A DNA stretch of 64,000 nt from Rhodococcoides kyotonense (GTDB lineage Bacteria > Actinomycetota > Actinomycetes > Mycobacteriales > Mycobacteriaceae). Under the pieces are notes generated by a model, which was given only the letters and a program-made list of their open reading frames with translations, was not told the DNA's origin and made no database searches. The stretch spans positions 124,001 to 188,000 of the forward strand of contig NZ_LVHI01000032.1 of NCBI RefSeq assembly GCF_001645385.1. The letters are read 5' to 3'. Below are positions 15,943 to 25,436 of this stretch, piece by piece. The position numbers were made by a program, and so were the translations under genes. Numbering within the stretch: position 1 is the first letter of the stretch; each line of letters begins with the position of its first letter.

Positions 15943-17458
15943 CCACCCGCGTCGGTACGTACCCGTAGCGTTCGGCATCCCAGGTGTTCGGTCCGACCCC
16001 ACGGCCGGACAATTCGGCTTTCCGCACCTTGCCCGTGTCGGTCAGTGGCAGCTCGTCCACGACGTCGACGTAACGGGGCAGTGCGAAGTACGGCAGATGC
16101 GGTTCCGACCGGCGCAGCAGGTCGAGCGGATCGACGACGTGCCCGGTCCGAGGAACGACGGCCACCATGATGTCGTCCTCGGCCAGCGACGACGGGACAG
16201 GAAACGCCACCACCTGTGCGACGGCCGGATGCCGGCCGAGAACCGTTTCGACCTCGACGGACGACACGTTCTCTCCTCGTCGACGAATGACGTCCTTGAT
16301 GCGGTCCACGAAGCGGAACCAGCCGTCGGGTTCACGGACGACCCTGTCGCCGGTACGACGCCAGGAGTCCGTCGCGGGAATCGGCTCGCCCAGATACCCG
16401 GTCGCGAAGGCGCCGGGCAGGTGAGTACGCACGACCAGTTCGCCCGGATTGCCGTCGGCGACAGCGTTGTCGGCGTCGAGCACGACCGCGTCGTATCCGG
16501 GACGTACGGTGCCCAGGTAGCCCGGGCGGGCTGTCGCCCAGTCGTTTCCGAGCACGAGATTGGTTTCCGTCGATCCGAACCCGTCGATCAGGTCCACGCC
16601 GAACCGTTCCCGGAACAGGGTGTACAGGTGCGGCGGCGTCGCCGGCGCGAGCGATCGGGTGACGGAATGTGCGCGGTCGGCCTCGGATGGCGGTAGCGAC
16701 GACAACATGGCGACCATCGCGCCGAGGAGATAGGTCACCGTCGCCTGCGCGTCGGCGACGTCGGCCCAATGGGCACGGGCGGAGAACCGTTGTCCCAGAA
16801 CGAACGTCGCACCCGCGACGAAGGCCTGGAACATGGCGTTGATCGCGTTGGTGTGGAAGAACGGCAAGCAGTTGTACAGCACGTCGTCCTGTGTCACCGC
16901 GAGCGCGTCACCGACACCGAGTCCCCAGTACACGAACTGCGCGTGTGGACACCGCACGCCCTTGGGAGGTCCGGTGGTTCCCGACGTGAACAGCACCATG
17001 GCGGTGTCGAGCGAATCGACGTCCGCGGCGGGAACCGATCGGCCGGTCTCGGGTGAGGGCGCGTCGGAACCGAACTCCCACAGGGCCCCTCGGAAACCGG
17101 CGGATCGAATCCGCTGCGTATGGACGGGTTCGGTGAACACGTGGCGTGCCCCCGAGGCTGCGAGGACGAAGGTCAACCCGTCGCCTCGCAACTCGGGGTT
17201 GACGGGAACGGCTACTGCGCCGATCCAGACGCACCCCAGCATGGCCTCGACCATCTCGATGCGGTTCGACGACAGCACGAGGACCGAATCACCCTGCACC
17301 ACGCCGTGATCCAGTAAGGCGCCGCCCATCGACGCGACGCGCTCCGCGAGGAGTCCGTACGAGCGCGTCGTACCGGACCCGCGAAGCGCCGATGCGTCGG
17401 GACGCTCGGCAGCGCGCGCCGCGATCAGCGCCGGTATGGTTCTCACGCGTCGATCCAA
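15923..17458 (-). CDS. AMP-forming acyl-CoA synthetase (CaiC/FadD-like)
   Basis: The 511-aa ANL-superfamily ligase has the P-loop LFTSGTTGPPKG, the adenine motif GFGSTE, the hinge region SWRRTGD and RIKDVIRRRGENVSS, and the catalytic Lys near TGKVRK. It should adenylate and thioesterify a carboxylic acid. The sequence resembles carnitine/crotonobetaine-CoA ligases and FadD proteins, and specificity cannot be assigned. It is last in a three-gene minus-strand unit with the oxidoreductase and the CoA-transferase, so the pathway has alternative ways of forming CoA esters. Confidence 0.87.
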   Translation of the reverse strand: MDRRVRTIPALIAARAAERPDASALRGSGTTRSYGLLAERVASMGGALLDHGVVQGDSVLVLSSNRIEMVEAMLGCVWIGAVAVPVNPELRGDGLTFVLAASGARHVFTEPVHTQRIRSAGFRGALWEFGSDAPSPETGRSVPAADVDSLDTAMVLFTSGTTGPPKGVRCPHAQFVYWGLGVGDALAVTQDDVLYNCLPFFHTNAINAMFQAFVAGATFVLGQRFSARAHWADVADAQATVTYLLGAMVAMLSSLPPSEADRAHSVTRSLAPATPPHLYTLFRERFGVDLIDGFGSTETNLVLGNDWATARPGYLGTVRPGYDAVVLDADNAVADGNPGELVVRTHLPGAFATGYLGEPIPATDSWRRTGDRVVREPDGWFRFVDRIKDVIRRRGENVSSVEVETVLGRHPAVAQVVAFPVPSSLAEDDIMVAVVPRTGHVVDPLDLLRRSEPHLPYFALPRYVDVVDELPLTDTGKVRKAELSGRGVGPNTWDAERYGYVPTRVVTDRTR

Positions 17459-17462
17459 GGGT

Positions 17463-18425
17463 TCAGCGATTCCGGAGCCCGGGAACGACCACTGCCCGGC
17501 CGGCCACTTTGCCTTCCCGCAGTGCGATCAGAGCGTCGGCGATGTCTTCCAGATCGAATCGCTGGACGGTCAGGACCAGATCACCGGACAGCAGTCGGTC
17601 GATCATGACAGGTGCGAGTTCGGCCTGTCGATCGGTCTTGCGCATCATGTTGACCGGAAGCAGCGACACGTCGCTGAGCAACCAGTTCGGCAGATCGACG
17701 GTCAGTTCCGTACCCAGGGTGTAGCCGATCAGCGCGGCCCGACCACCCGGCACCACCGTCCGCAGTAGCGGCGCGAGTACGTCGCCGCCCAGGGTGTCGA
17801 TCAATACGTCGGCGACGGGCTCCGATCCGAGCGCCTCGAGCAACGTGTCCCCGCGCCCCACCACCGGCCGTACGCCTGCGGGCACCAACTCGACCTGGTC
17901 CTCGCGCGGTACGACCCCGATGACCTCGGCCGCTCCGGCCAGCAGCGCGAACTGTGCGGCCATCGCGCCGACGGCGCCGGACGCGCCGGAGACGACGACG
18001 CGTTCACCCGGCGCGACCCGAGCCACGTCGTTGACCGATACGTATCCGGTGGTGCTCGGCAGGAAGAAGGTCGCGGCGACGGCTGGATCGAGCTCGGCGT
18101 TCACCGGAGTGAGAGCGCGGTCGTCGACGACGACGTAGTCGGCCCAGCAGCCGTTCTTGAACAGTCCGATCCCTTTGCCGCGCACGAGGACTCGTGAGCC
18201 GATGGGCAAGGTGTCGGACTCCACCACGGTGCCGGACCCGTCCGTGCCGCCGATGTGCGGCAGCGTGGGCTTGACCCCGAACGTGCCGCTGGCGACGGTG
18301 AGGTCGAGATGGCCGAGGGCGGCCGCGTCGACCCGAACGAGGGAACGACCCGGTTCCCGCACCGGTACATCGATGTCCTCGACGACGGGGCTCTCGCCGT
18401 AGGTGTGCAGTAGCGCGGCGCGCAT
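17463..18425 (-). CDS. NADPH:quinone-reductase-like MDR oxidoreductase (zinc-free)
   Basis: The 320-aa medium-chain dehydrogenase/reductase has an N-terminal GroES-like domain without the structural zinc cysteines. The nucleotide-binding motif is SGASGAVGAMAAQFALL in mid-protein. It resembles quinone oxidoreductases and enoyl reductases that use NADPH. It starts 29 bp downstream of the CoA-transferase and ends 4 bp before the ligase start, consistent with one operon. It could reduce an enoyl or quinoid intermediate. Confidence 0.82.
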   Translation of the reverse strand: MRAALLHTYGESPVVEDIDVPVREPGRSLVRVDAAALGHLDLTVASGTFGVKPTLPHIGGTDGSGTVVESDTLPIGSRVLVRGKGIGLFKNGCWADYVVVDDRALTPVNAELDPAVAATFFLPSTTGYVSVNDVARVAPGERVVVSGASGAVGAMAAQFALLAGAAEVIGVVPREDQVELVPAGVRPVVGRGDTLLEALGSEPVADVLIDTLGGDVLAPLLRTVVPGGRAALIGYTLGTELTVDLPNWLLSDVSLLPVNMMRKTDRQAELAPVMIDRLLSGDLVLTVQRFDLEDIADALIALREGKVAGRAVVVPGLRNR

Positions 18426-18454
18426 GTGGCCTCCTGAAATAGTGTGCGGGGTGG

Positions 18455-20800
18455 TCAGCGCAGTGTCTGTGCGGACCGTAGGGATGCGATCTGGTCGGGC
18501 GTGTAGCCGAGGATCGTGCTCAACACGTCGTCGGTGTCGGATCCGAGAACGGGGGCGGGGCGACGAACACCGCCCCTGGTGGACGACATACGGATGGGCG
18601 TTCCCTCGTGCAGGAAGGTGCCCGCCACGGGATGGTCGACGGGGACGTAGAACTGTCGATCACGCAGGTGCACATCGTGTTCCACGAGATCCCTGCCGTT
18701 CTGCACCGCGCCCGCGGGCACGCCCGCCTGCTGCAGCGCGTCCTGAACCACTGCGACCGGACGTACGCGGGTCCAGGCCTCCACGGCATCGCGTATGTCC
18801 TTGTCTCGGGCGCGTCGAGCATCGGCCGTCTGCAGAAGGGGGTCGTCGACCCAGTCGGTTCGGCCCACGACACGGCACAGGGCCGCCCACTCGGCATGAT
18901 CGCGTACCGCCACGGCGCACCACGAGTCGGCGCCGAGGCATCGATACACCCCGTGCGGCGCATACAGTCTGTGCGCGTTGCCGATCGGGGTCGGAGTGAT
19001 GCCCGCGCCGTTGGCGCTGACGACCGACGTACCCATGTGCGACGCCATCGCTTCGAGTTGCGAGAGGTCGATGTGTTGCCCGCGGCCGGTGCGGCTGCGA
19101 TGTTCGAGAGCCGCGAGCGTCGCCAACGCCGCCTGCAACCCGGCGACGATGTCACCGTGGCCGTAGATGACTCCGACGACGTCGTCGACGGACCAGCCGG
19201 TCAGGGCCGTGAGACCGCTGCTGGCAGAGACGATGTCGGCGTACGAGACCCAGTCCTTGCGAGGTCCGGTATGGCCCATGCCGGACATGGAGGTGTAGAC
19301 GATACCCGGGCGAATGCTGTCGAGTTCGGCGTAACCGAGGCCCATCCGTTCCATCACCGACGAACTGAAGTTCTCGACGACGACGTCGCACGTGGCGATC
19401 AGATCCCGCAGGACCGCAAGCCCTTCCGGCGATCTGGTGTCGAGTGTGATGCTGCGTTTGTTGCGGTTGACGTCGTTGAAGTAGCCGCTGGTGTTCGGGT
19501 CGTCGCCGCCGTCCCGCGACAGGTGCATGAACGGGGCGAAGCGCGTCGGGTCCGGTCGTCCGAGCGACTCGACCTTGATCACCTCCGCGCCGTGGTCGGC
19601 CAGAATGCGCGTGCAGTACGGACCCGCGAGAACCCAGGTCAGATCGAGCACGCGTATCCCGGACAGCGCGAGCGGACCGGCCTGTTCGCTGCTGTGGGCG
19701 GGGAGCCGTACATCGGGCAACGACGTCAGCAGCTGTTGATCCGCTCCCAGCGCCTGCACGTCCAGACGCGTCGGCCGACGGCCCTCGGGGAACGCGAAGC
19801 CGAAGCCGAGGTCGCGCACGGTTCCCGTCTCACGTTCCAGATCGACGAAGAAGTCGCGATCGTTGAGTTGAGGGTTGCGGATCGTTTCGTCCGGCCTGTC
19901 CACGGCCGCCCACGGCAGTCGGTGGTCCTGGGCCGCGGCGGCGAACTCTTCCTTCGTCCACGACGAGAGAATGCGGTTCAGGACGTCGAAGATGTGCTGC
20001 TGCCCCGACTTTCGGGTGCGGGCGTCGGCCCACTTCGGATCGCCCAGATCCTCCTTCACACCCATCTCGGTGAGCCATGCGACGAGGTTGTCCCACATGC
20101 GCGGGCTGCCGCCTAGGCCTCCTCCGAGGTGTCCGTCCGCGGCGTCGAACAAGCCGTGCGGCACGAGAGGATGCACACGGCCCGGACGCGGTGGAACTCG
20201 GTCTTCGTGCAGGTACGCCAGCGTTCCTGCTTCGAGCGCCGCCGCGACGCATTCCTGTGCCGAGATGTCGATGTCCTGCCCGCCGTGTCCGCGACGTCGG
20301 GCCGACAGGCCGAGCAGAGCGCCGATGGCAGCGTTGACGCCGGCGAGTTGTTCGGCTTGACCCTCGGGCAAAAGCAACGGGGGTCCGTCCGGATCCCCGA
20401 CCTGTGCCATGGCGCCGCCGCGTGCGGCGACGGTCAGATCCGTTCCCTCCCAACCACTGTGGACGCCGTCGCTGCCGAACGGGGTGACGCGGACGCGGAC
20501 GAGACCGTCGACGTCGGGCAAAGGCGTTGCGCCGGGCTGCCTTCCGTCGAGCACGATGTCGGCCCACTGCAGCAGAGTGGTCAGTGACGTCGACCCGCTC
20601 GCGGTGCCCGTCTCGACGACGACCGATCGCTTACCCGCGTGCCAGTGCGCGAACGTGCACCCGCCGAGGTCGCGACGCGTATCGTCACCCTCCGGTGGCT
20701 CGACGAGTACGACGTCGCAGCCGATTCCGACCAGCATCCGCCCGGCGGACCGCACGAAGGGCCCCGACAGCTCGACAACTCGGATGTCGTTGTCACTCAA
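18455..20800 (-). CDS. Fused tandem class III (CaiB/BaiF) CoA-transferase
   Basis: The 781-aa protein is two family-III CoA-transferase domains in one chain. The C-terminal domain (from about residue 380) is complete: GIRVLDLTWVLAGPYCTRILADHGAEVIKVE and the catalytic-Asp segment GQHIDLSQLEAM. The N-terminal domain is more diverged, with DIRVVELSGPFVRSAGRMLVGIG and GGQDIDISAQECV, still keeping an Asp. Class III enzymes normally form interlocked dimers of about 400-residue chains, so this is a pseudo-dimer. It would move CoA between carboxylates. It is divergent from the lower-pathway operon. Confidence 0.85.
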   Translation of the reverse strand: MSDNDIRVVELSGPFVRSAGRMLVGIGCDVVLVEPPEGDDTRRDLGGCTFAHWHAGKRSVVVETGTASGSTSLTTLLQWADIVLDGRQPGATPLPDVDGLVRVRVTPFGSDGVHSGWEGTDLTVAARGGAMAQVGDPDGPPLLLPEGQAEQLAGVNAAIGALLGLSARRRGHGGQDIDISAQECVAAALEAGTLAYLHEDRVPPRPGRVHPLVPHGLFDAADGHLGGGLGGSPRMWDNLVAWLTEMGVKEDLGDPKWADARTRKSGQQHIFDVLNRILSSWTKEEFAAAAQDHRLPWAAVDRPDETIRNPQLNDRDFFVDLERETGTVRDLGFGFAFPEGRRPTRLDVQALGADQQLLTSLPDVRLPAHSSEQAGPLALSGIRVLDLTWVLAGPYCTRILADHGAEVIKVESLGRPDPTRFAPFMHLSRDGGDDPNTSGYFNDVNRNKRSITLDTRSPEGLAVLRDLIATCDVVVENFSSSVMERMGLGYAELDSIRPGIVYTSMSGMGHTGPRKDWVSYADIVSASSGLTALTGWSVDDVVGVIYGHGDIVAGLQAALATLAALEHRSRTGRGQHIDLSQLEAMASHMGTSVVSANGAGITPTPIGNAHRLYAPHGVYRCLGADSWCAVAVRDHAEWAALCRVVGRTDWVDDPLLQTADARRARDKDIRDAVEAWTRVRPVAVVQDALQQAGVPAGAVQNGRDLVEHDVHLRDRQFYVPVDHPVAGTFLHEGTPIRMSSTRGGVRRPAPVLGSDTDDVLSTILGYTPDQIASLRSAQTLR

Positions 20801-20924
20801 GGTGGATCTCTCCGATCGTCGCGGTTGCTGGATGTCGTCGACACTAGATGCGCATCGGTTGTCGTGCGAACGGTGCGGGACCGCTGACCGGACCGATCTC
20901 GTATGCAGTGACCGTCGCCGTTCC

Positions 20925-20937
20925 TACTCTGTGCCTC
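20925..20937 (+). promoter_or_regulatory. Leaderless-type promoter of the lower meta-pathway operon
   Basis: TACTCT (20925-20930) fits the actinobacterial -10 consensus TANNNT and ends 7 nt before the hydratase ATG, with no Shine-Dalgarno sequence. This is the classic geometry of a leaderless mRNA. Confidence 0.5.
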
Positions 20938-21747
20938 ATGACAACGTTGGAGCCACACACGATCGGCGAAGCCGCGGATCGTCTCGCCGCAGCGGCGCGC
21001 ACCAGGCAGCCGTGTTCACCGGTGCGTGATCTCATCGGCCGCGACGACATCGCGTCCGCGTACCGGATTCAGTCACGCAACATCGATGCGCTGCTCGCGT
21101 CGGGGCGGACTGTCGTGGGTCGCAAGATCGGGTTGACGTCGCCCGCCGTCCAGCGTCAACTCGGCGTCGACCGACCCGATTTCGGAGTGTTGCTCGACGA
21201 CATGGACTGCACGGGAGCGGGCCCGCTCGACATCACCCGTGTTCTGCAACCGAAGATCGAGGCGGAGATCGCCGTGATCCTCGATGTCGACGTCACCGAA
21301 GAGTTGACCGCAGAACGGGCGCCCGATGTGGTCTCGACCGTGTTCGCGGCCTTCGAGATCGTCGACAGCCGAATTGCAGACTGGGACATCTCGCTGGCCG
21401 ACACGGTGGCGGACAACGCGTCGTCCGGCCTGTTCGTGCTCGGCGATTCGGTGCCACGTGTCGATGCACCAGATCTCGCCTCGGTCGCGATGACGCTGAC
21501 CGCGGACGGAGTCGAGGTGTCCACCGGTCGTGGTTCGGACTGCTTGGGCAGTCCGTGGAACGCACTGGTGTGGTTGGCGAACACCTGCATCGAGTTCGGT
21601 GCCCCGCTCCGCGCAGGCGACATCGTGCTGACCGGAGCGCTCGGCCCGATGGTCCCCGTCGCACCGGGAAGCACGTACACGACGACGATCTCGGGAATCG
21701 GCACCGCCACAGCCACATTCACGCATCGACCGGAAGAGGACAGGTAG
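20938..21747 (+). CDS. 2-keto-4-pentenoate hydratase (MhpD/BphH-type)
   Basis: The 269-aa fumarylacetoacetase-fold hydratase contains [17 protein letters not shown] and the metal-site acids in [11 protein letters not shown]. These are the signatures of 2-hydroxypenta-2,4-dienoate hydratases. It converts the dienoate released by the C-C hydrolases to 4-hydroxy-2-oxovalerate. ATG 20938 is chosen over GTG 20908 because of the leaderless promoter geometry. It heads the three-gene lower pathway. Confidence 0.88.
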   Translation: MTTLEPHTIGEAADRLAAAARTRQPCSPVRDLIGRDDIASAYRIQSRNIDALLASGRTVVGRKIGLTSPAVQRQLGVDRPDFGVLLDDMDCTGAGPLDITRVLQPKIEAEIAVILDVDVTEELTAERAPDVVSTVFAAFEIVDSRIADWDISLADTVADNASSGLFVLGDSVPRVDAPDLASVAMTLTADGVEVSTGRGSDCLGSPWNALVWLANTCIEFGAPLRAGDIVLTGALGPMVPVAPGSTYTTTISGIGTATATFTHRPEEDR

Positions 21748-21751
21748 CACC

Positions 21752-22699
21752 ATGGCCACCACGAAGGCCGCAGTCATCGGTTCCGGAAACATCGGAACCG
21801 ATCTGGTCATCAAATTGAAGCGGATCGCGAAGAACGTCGAGATCGCCGTCCTCGTCGGAATCGACCCGGCATCCGACGGCCTCGCCCGCGCCGCCCGGAT
21901 GGGCATCGACACCGTCGCCACCGGCGTACAGGGTCTGATCGAACACCCGGACTTCGACGACATCGAGATCGTCTTCGACTCCACGTCGGCTGCCGCCCAC
22001 AAGGCGAACGAGGAGGCGTTGCGTCCGTACGGCAAACGCCTGATCGACCTGACGCCCGCCGCGATCGGCCCGTTCGTCGTCCCCGCGGTCAACCTGGACG
22101 AACACCTCGACGCGCCGGTGGTCAACATGGTGACGTGCGGCGGACAGGCGACCATCCCCGTCGTGGCAGCGATCTCGTCCGTCACCCCGGTCCACTACGC
22201 GGAGATCGTCGCGTCGATCGCGTCGAAATCCGCAGGTCCCGGTACGCGGGCCAACATCGACGAGTTCACCGAGACGACGGCCGCCGCGATCGAACAGGTG
22301 GGCGGTGCGGCACACGGCAAGGCCATCATCGTGTTGAACCCGGCAGATCCGCCTCTCATCATGCGAGACACCGTCCTGGCACTGGTGTCCGATCCGGACC
22401 AGGATGCGATCCGCCGGTCGATCCTCGACATGATCGACACCGTGTCGGCCTACGTACCGGGATATCGCCTCAAGCAGGACGTGCAGTTCACTCGTGTGGA
22501 CGACGGCGACTCGATGACCACGCTGACCGGTGGCGTCGACAAGGGCCCAGGGCTGTGGAAGGTCTCGGTCTTTCTCGAGGTCGAGGGGGCTGCACACTAC
22601 CTCCCGGCATACGCGGGAAATCTCGACATCATGACGTCGGCGGCACTGCAGGTCGCGGAGACGATCGCGGGCGACAGGGCAAAGGTGGCAGCACGATGA
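21752..22699 (+). CDS. Acetaldehyde dehydrogenase, acylating (MhpF/BphJ-type)
   Basis: The 315-aa enzyme has a Rossmann start [13 protein letters not shown], the catalytic Cys in [10 protein letters not shown] and a C-terminal [11 protein letters not shown]. It oxidises acetaldehyde plus CoA to acetyl-CoA with NAD+. It normally forms a channelling complex with the aldolase encoded next. It starts 4 bp after the hydratase stop and overlaps the aldolase by ATGA. Confidence 0.93.
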   Translation: MATTKAAVIGSGNIGTDLVIKLKRIAKNVEIAVLVGIDPASDGLARAARMGIDTVATGVQGLIEHPDFDDIEIVFDSTSAAAHKANEEALRPYGKRLIDLTPAAIGPFVVPAVNLDEHLDAPVVNMVTCGGQATIPVVAAISSVTPVHYAEIVASIASKSAGPGTRANIDEFTETTAAAIEQVGGAAHGKAIIVLNPADPPLIMRDTVLALVSDPDQDAIRRSILDMIDTVSAYVPGYRLKQDVQFTRVDDGDSMTTLTGGVDKGPGLWKVSVFLEVEGAAHYLPAYAGNLDIMTSAALQVAETIAGDRAKVAAR

Positions 22700-23754
22700 G
22701 CATCTCGACCGACAACCGTTCGACCGTGCCCGACGGCGCGGCGTTGTACATCCAGGACGTGACGCTGCGCGACGGTATGCACGCGTTGCGGCATCGCATC
22801 AGCCCCGAGAACGTGGGGCGAATCGCGGGCGCGCTGGACCGTGCAGGCGTCGACGCCATCGAGGTGACGCACGGGGACGGCCTTGCAGGCCACAGCCTCA
22901 CGTACGGCCCCGGCAGCAACACCGACTGGGAATGGATCGAAGCTGCTGCGGCACAGGTTCATCGGGCCCGGCTCACGACGCTGTTGCTTCCCGGTGTCGG
23001 GACGGTCAAGGAGCTGAAGCGGGCGTTCGAGATGGGAGTGACGTCGGTCCGCGTCGCGACCCATTGCACCGAGGCGGACGTGTCCGCGCAGCATATTTCG
23101 ACGGCACGAGAACTCGGCATGGACGTCTCCGGGTTCCTGATGATGTCCCATCTCGCGGAGCCGGCTCTTCTCGCGGAGCAGGCGAAGAAGATGGAGTCCT
23201 ACGGCGCCCAGTGCGTCTACGTGACCGACTCGGGTGGGCGTCTGACCATGGATGGGGTGCGCGACCGCGTGCGCGCCTATCGGGACGTGCTCGATCCCGA
23301 GACGCAGATCGGAATTCACGCTCACCAGAACCTGTCGTTGTCCGTGGCCAATTCCGTTGTGGCCGTGGAGGAAGGCGTGACGCGTGTCGACGCGTCGCTG
23401 GCCGGGCACGGCGCAGGCGCCGGTAACTGCCCGCTCGAGCCGTTCGTGGCCGTCGCAGATCTGTACGGGTGGAAGCACAGCTGCGACCTGTTCGGGTTGC
23501 AGGATGCGGCCGACGACATCGTGCGTCCTCTTCAGGATCGACCGGTGCAGGTCGATCGCGAGACGCTCACCCTGGGCTATGCGGGCGTCTACTCGAGCTT
23601 CCTCCGGCACGCCGAATCCGCTGCCGCGCAGTACGGATTGGACACGCGCTCGATTCTGCTCGCTGTCGGTGAGCGGGGACTCGTGGGAGGTCAGGAGGAT
23701 CTGATCGCCGACATCGCCTTGGATCTGTCGTCGGAGCGACGCGTCCGATCCTGA
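22696..23754 (+). CDS. 4-hydroxy-2-oxovalerate aldolase (MhpE/BphI-type)
   Basis: This is a 352-aa DRE-TIM aldolase. The metal and catalytic motif [10 protein letters not shown] is near the N-terminus, the His pair is IHAHQN, and the C-terminal communication domain is present. It cleaves 4-hydroxy-2-oxovalerate to pyruvate and acetaldehyde, passing the latter to the partner dehydrogenase. The ATG at 22696 overlaps the dehydrogenase stop; the frame is open further upstream only as a shadow of that gene. It is convergent with the VOC gene 18 bp downstream. Confidence 0.93.
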   Translation: MSISTDNRSTVPDGAALYIQDVTLRDGMHALRHRISPENVGRIAGALDRAGVDAIEVTHGDGLAGHSLTYGPGSNTDWEWIEAAAAQVHRARLTTLLLPGVGTVKELKRAFEMGVTSVRVATHCTEADVSAQHISTARELGMDVSGFLMMSHLAEPALLAEQAKKMESYGAQCVYVTDSGGRLTMDGVRDRVRAYRDVLDPETQIGIHAHQNLSLSVANSVVAVEEGVTRVDASLAGHGAGAGNCPLEPFVAVADLYGWKHSCDLFGLQDAADDIVRPLQDRPVQVDRETLTLGYAGVYSSFLRHAESAAAQYGLDTRSILLAVGERGLVGGQEDLIADIALDLSSERRVRS

Positions 23755-23772
23755 CCGCCGATGCCCTCGCGC

Positions 23773-24162
23773 CTACTCTGCGCCGCTGACGATCTGGATC
23801 AGATTGCCGCAGGTGTCGTCGAACGTCGCGAGGGTCATCGAGCCCATCTCGGTGGGCTGCTGCGTGAACACGACGCCGAGCTTCGTGAGCCGCTCGTACT
23901 CGGCGTTCACGTCGTCGACCATGAACGACGTCGCCGGAATGCCGTCTTCCATCAACGCGGTCTTGAACGGCTTCAGGGCCGGGTGCACGTCGGGCTCGAG
24001 GGACACTTCCGGCCCGTCCGGATTCTCGGCGCCGACGATGGTGAGCCATTTGTGCTCACCGAGCGGGATCTCGTGCTTGACGACGAAACCCAGTGTCGTG
24101 GTGTAGAACTCGAGTGCCTTGTCCTGGTCGGGGACGAACAGGGACGAGATGTAGATCTTCAC
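23773..24162 (-). CDS. VOC (glyoxalase/bleomycin-resistance fold) protein
   Basis: The 129-aa vicinal-oxygen-chelate protein has two beta-alpha-beta-beta-beta modules (FVPDQDKALEFYTTTLGFVV and TSFMVDDVNAEYERLTKLGV) ending in DDTCGNLIQIV. GTG 24162 has AGGAG 5 nt upstream and overlaps the stop of the ArsR gene (GTGA). The family includes glyoxalases, antibiotic-binding proteins and dioxygenases; the function here is unknown. Co-translation with an ArsR regulator suggests the regulator controls it. Confidence 0.8.
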   Translation of the reverse strand: MKIYISSLFVPDQDKALEFYTTTLGFVVKHEIPLGEHKWLTIVGAENPDGPEVSLEPDVHPALKPFKTALMEDGIPATSFMVDDVNAEYERLTKLGVVFTQQPTEMGSMTLATFDDTCGNLIQIVSGAE

Positions 24163-24458
24163 GTGAACTCCTGAGCGATGGGCCAGCGTTGCTGGATCCG
24201 GGCGAGTGGGCGTGTGTCGACATAGAGGAACTTGTAGCGGCCCTGACGCTCGGCGCGGACCAGCTGCGCCGAGGCCAGGACGTCGAGATGCTGCGAAACT
24301 GCTTGCCGCGACGACGAATTGCCGTGATTCATGATCAATCTCGTGCACAGTTCGAACAATGTCTGACCGTCGCGCTCCACCAGCTCGTCGAGGATGATTC
24401 GGCGAGTCGGGTCTGCGAGCGCCTTGAACAGTTCGGAGTCGTCCGGCTGTTCGGTCAC
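24159..24458 (-). CDS. ArsR-family transcriptional regulator
   Basis: The 99-aa winged-helix repressor has LFKALADPTRRIILDEL, the recognition region SSSRQAVSQHLDVLASAQLV and RQGRYKFLYVD. It has no metal-binding CxC motif, placing it with the non-metal ArsR proteins paired with VOC or SRPBCC genes. GTG 24458 is favoured over ATG 24494 because a perfect operator-like palindrome at 24470-24489 would otherwise be inside the coding region. It forms a two-gene unit with the downstream VOC gene. Confidence 0.82.
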   Translation of the reverse strand: MTEQPDDSELFKALADPTRRIILDELVERDGQTLFELCTRLIMNHGNSSSRQAVSQHLDVLASAQLVRAERQGRYKFLYVDTRPLARIQQRWPIAQEFT

Positions 24459-24469
24459 GCCCTCACCAT

Positions 24470-24489
24470 AGGCAAGCGATGACTTGCCT
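24470..24489. promoter_or_regulatory. Candidate ArsR operator
   Basis: The perfect palindrome AGGCAAG-CGATGA-CTTGCCT lies 12 bp upstream of the preferred ArsR start, in the position expected for an autoregulatory site. Confidence 0.5.
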
Positions 24490-24498
24490 GTCAACGCA

Positions 24499-24912
24499 TC
24501 AGAGCTGGTTGACGCGAATCAGGTTGCCCGCGGGATCGCGGAAGGCGCAGTCGCGCACGCCGTAGTCCTGATCGATCGGTTCCTGCAGTACGTCCGCCCC
24601 CGCCGCCTGCAGACGCTCGAAAAGACCGTCCAGGTCGTCGGTGGCCAGCGTCACGGCGCCGTACGAACCCTTGGCGATGAGGTCGAGAATGGTGCGACGC
24701 TCGTCGTCGGTGATTCCGGGGTCGACGGCAGGCGGGTGAAGCACGATCGAGGTGCCCGGCTGTCCGACGGGCCCGACGGTGATCCACCGCATGTCTTCGT
24801 AGCCGACGTCCTTGCGGACCTCGAAACCCAGTGTGTCGCGGTAGAAGCCCAGTGCCGCGTCGGCATCGGTGTGCGGGAGGAACGCGTAGTGAATGGTGAT
24901 GTTCATGTCCAT
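24499..24912 (-). CDS. VOC-family protein
   Basis: The 137-aa glyoxalase-fold protein has AALGFYRDTLGFEVRKDVGYEDMRWITVGP and AVTLATDDLDGLFERLQAAGADVLQEP, ending FRDPAGNLIRV. Starts at 24915 (GTG), 24912 and 24906 (ATG) are all possible. It lies 13 bp downstream of an AraC-type gene on the same strand, so the two form an operon. This AraC-VOC pairing is common in actinobacteria. The substrate is unknown. Confidence 0.8.
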   Translation of the reverse strand: MDMNITIHYAFLPHTDADAALGFYRDTLGFEVRKDVGYEDMRWITVGPVGQPGTSIVLHPPAVDPGITDDERRTILDLIAKGSYGAVTLATDDLDGLFERLQAAGADVLQEPIDQDYGVRDCAFRDPAGNLIRVNQL

Positions 24913-24925
24913 CACGCTAAAGGGG

Positions 24926-25360
24926 CTACTGCTGCCGCGCTTCTCGATTCCTGACCGGTCTCGTCACCTGTTTGGCCAGGCACGGCGGAATGCCCTCGCC
25001 GTGCTGTGAGTGGTCGCGTCGATAGACGCTCGGCGGCACGCCGACCAGCTCCGTGAACCGGGTACTGAACGTGCCGAGCGACGACGAGCCGACGGCGAAG
25101 CAGATCTCGGTGACACTCATGTCCCCGCGCCTCAGCAGCGTCATCGCCCGCTCGATCCGTCGCGTCATCAGGTACGAGTACGGGGATTCGCCGTAGACGC
25201 GGCGGAATTCGCGACTCAGATGACCGGCGGACATGTGCGCACCGCGCGCGAGTGCGTCGACGTCGAGAGGTTTCGCGTACTCGCGGTCGATCCGGTCGCG
25301 AACGCGTCGCATGGCGGTGATGTCGCGCAAGCGCTGTTCTTCCGCACGTTCCGGTGTCAC
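24926..25360 (-). CDS. AraC-family DNA-binding protein (short, HTH only)
   Basis: The 144-aa protein consists almost only of the AraC double helix-turn-helix (PLDVDALARGAHMSAGHLSREFRRVYGESPYSYLMTRR, then MSVTEICFAVGSSSLGTFSTRFTELVGVPPSVYRR). No effector domain is present. GTG 25360 is preceded by a GGGG stretch; the long open frame upstream is antisense to low-complexity coding of the cutinase gene and is not protein-like. It probably regulates the adjacent VOC gene. Confidence 0.8.
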   Translation of the reverse strand: MTPERAEEQRLRDITAMRRVRDRIDREYAKPLDVDALARGAHMSAGHLSREFRRVYGESPYSYLMTRRIERAMTLLRRGDMSVTEICFAVGSSSLGTFSTRFTELVGVPPSVYRRDHSQHGEGIPPCLAKQVTRPVRNREARQQ

Positions 25361-25436
25361 CCCCGCATCGTTCCACGCCCGGAGCGCAGATCGGCCCCCA
25401 ACCCGAGTACGGATTGGGGGCCGAGGGGTGCGACCG

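Noticed and set aside
18608..20116. A 502-codon open frame opposite the CoA-transferase
   Set aside because: It is a mirror of the real gene; the minus-strand frame has the intact catalytic motifs.
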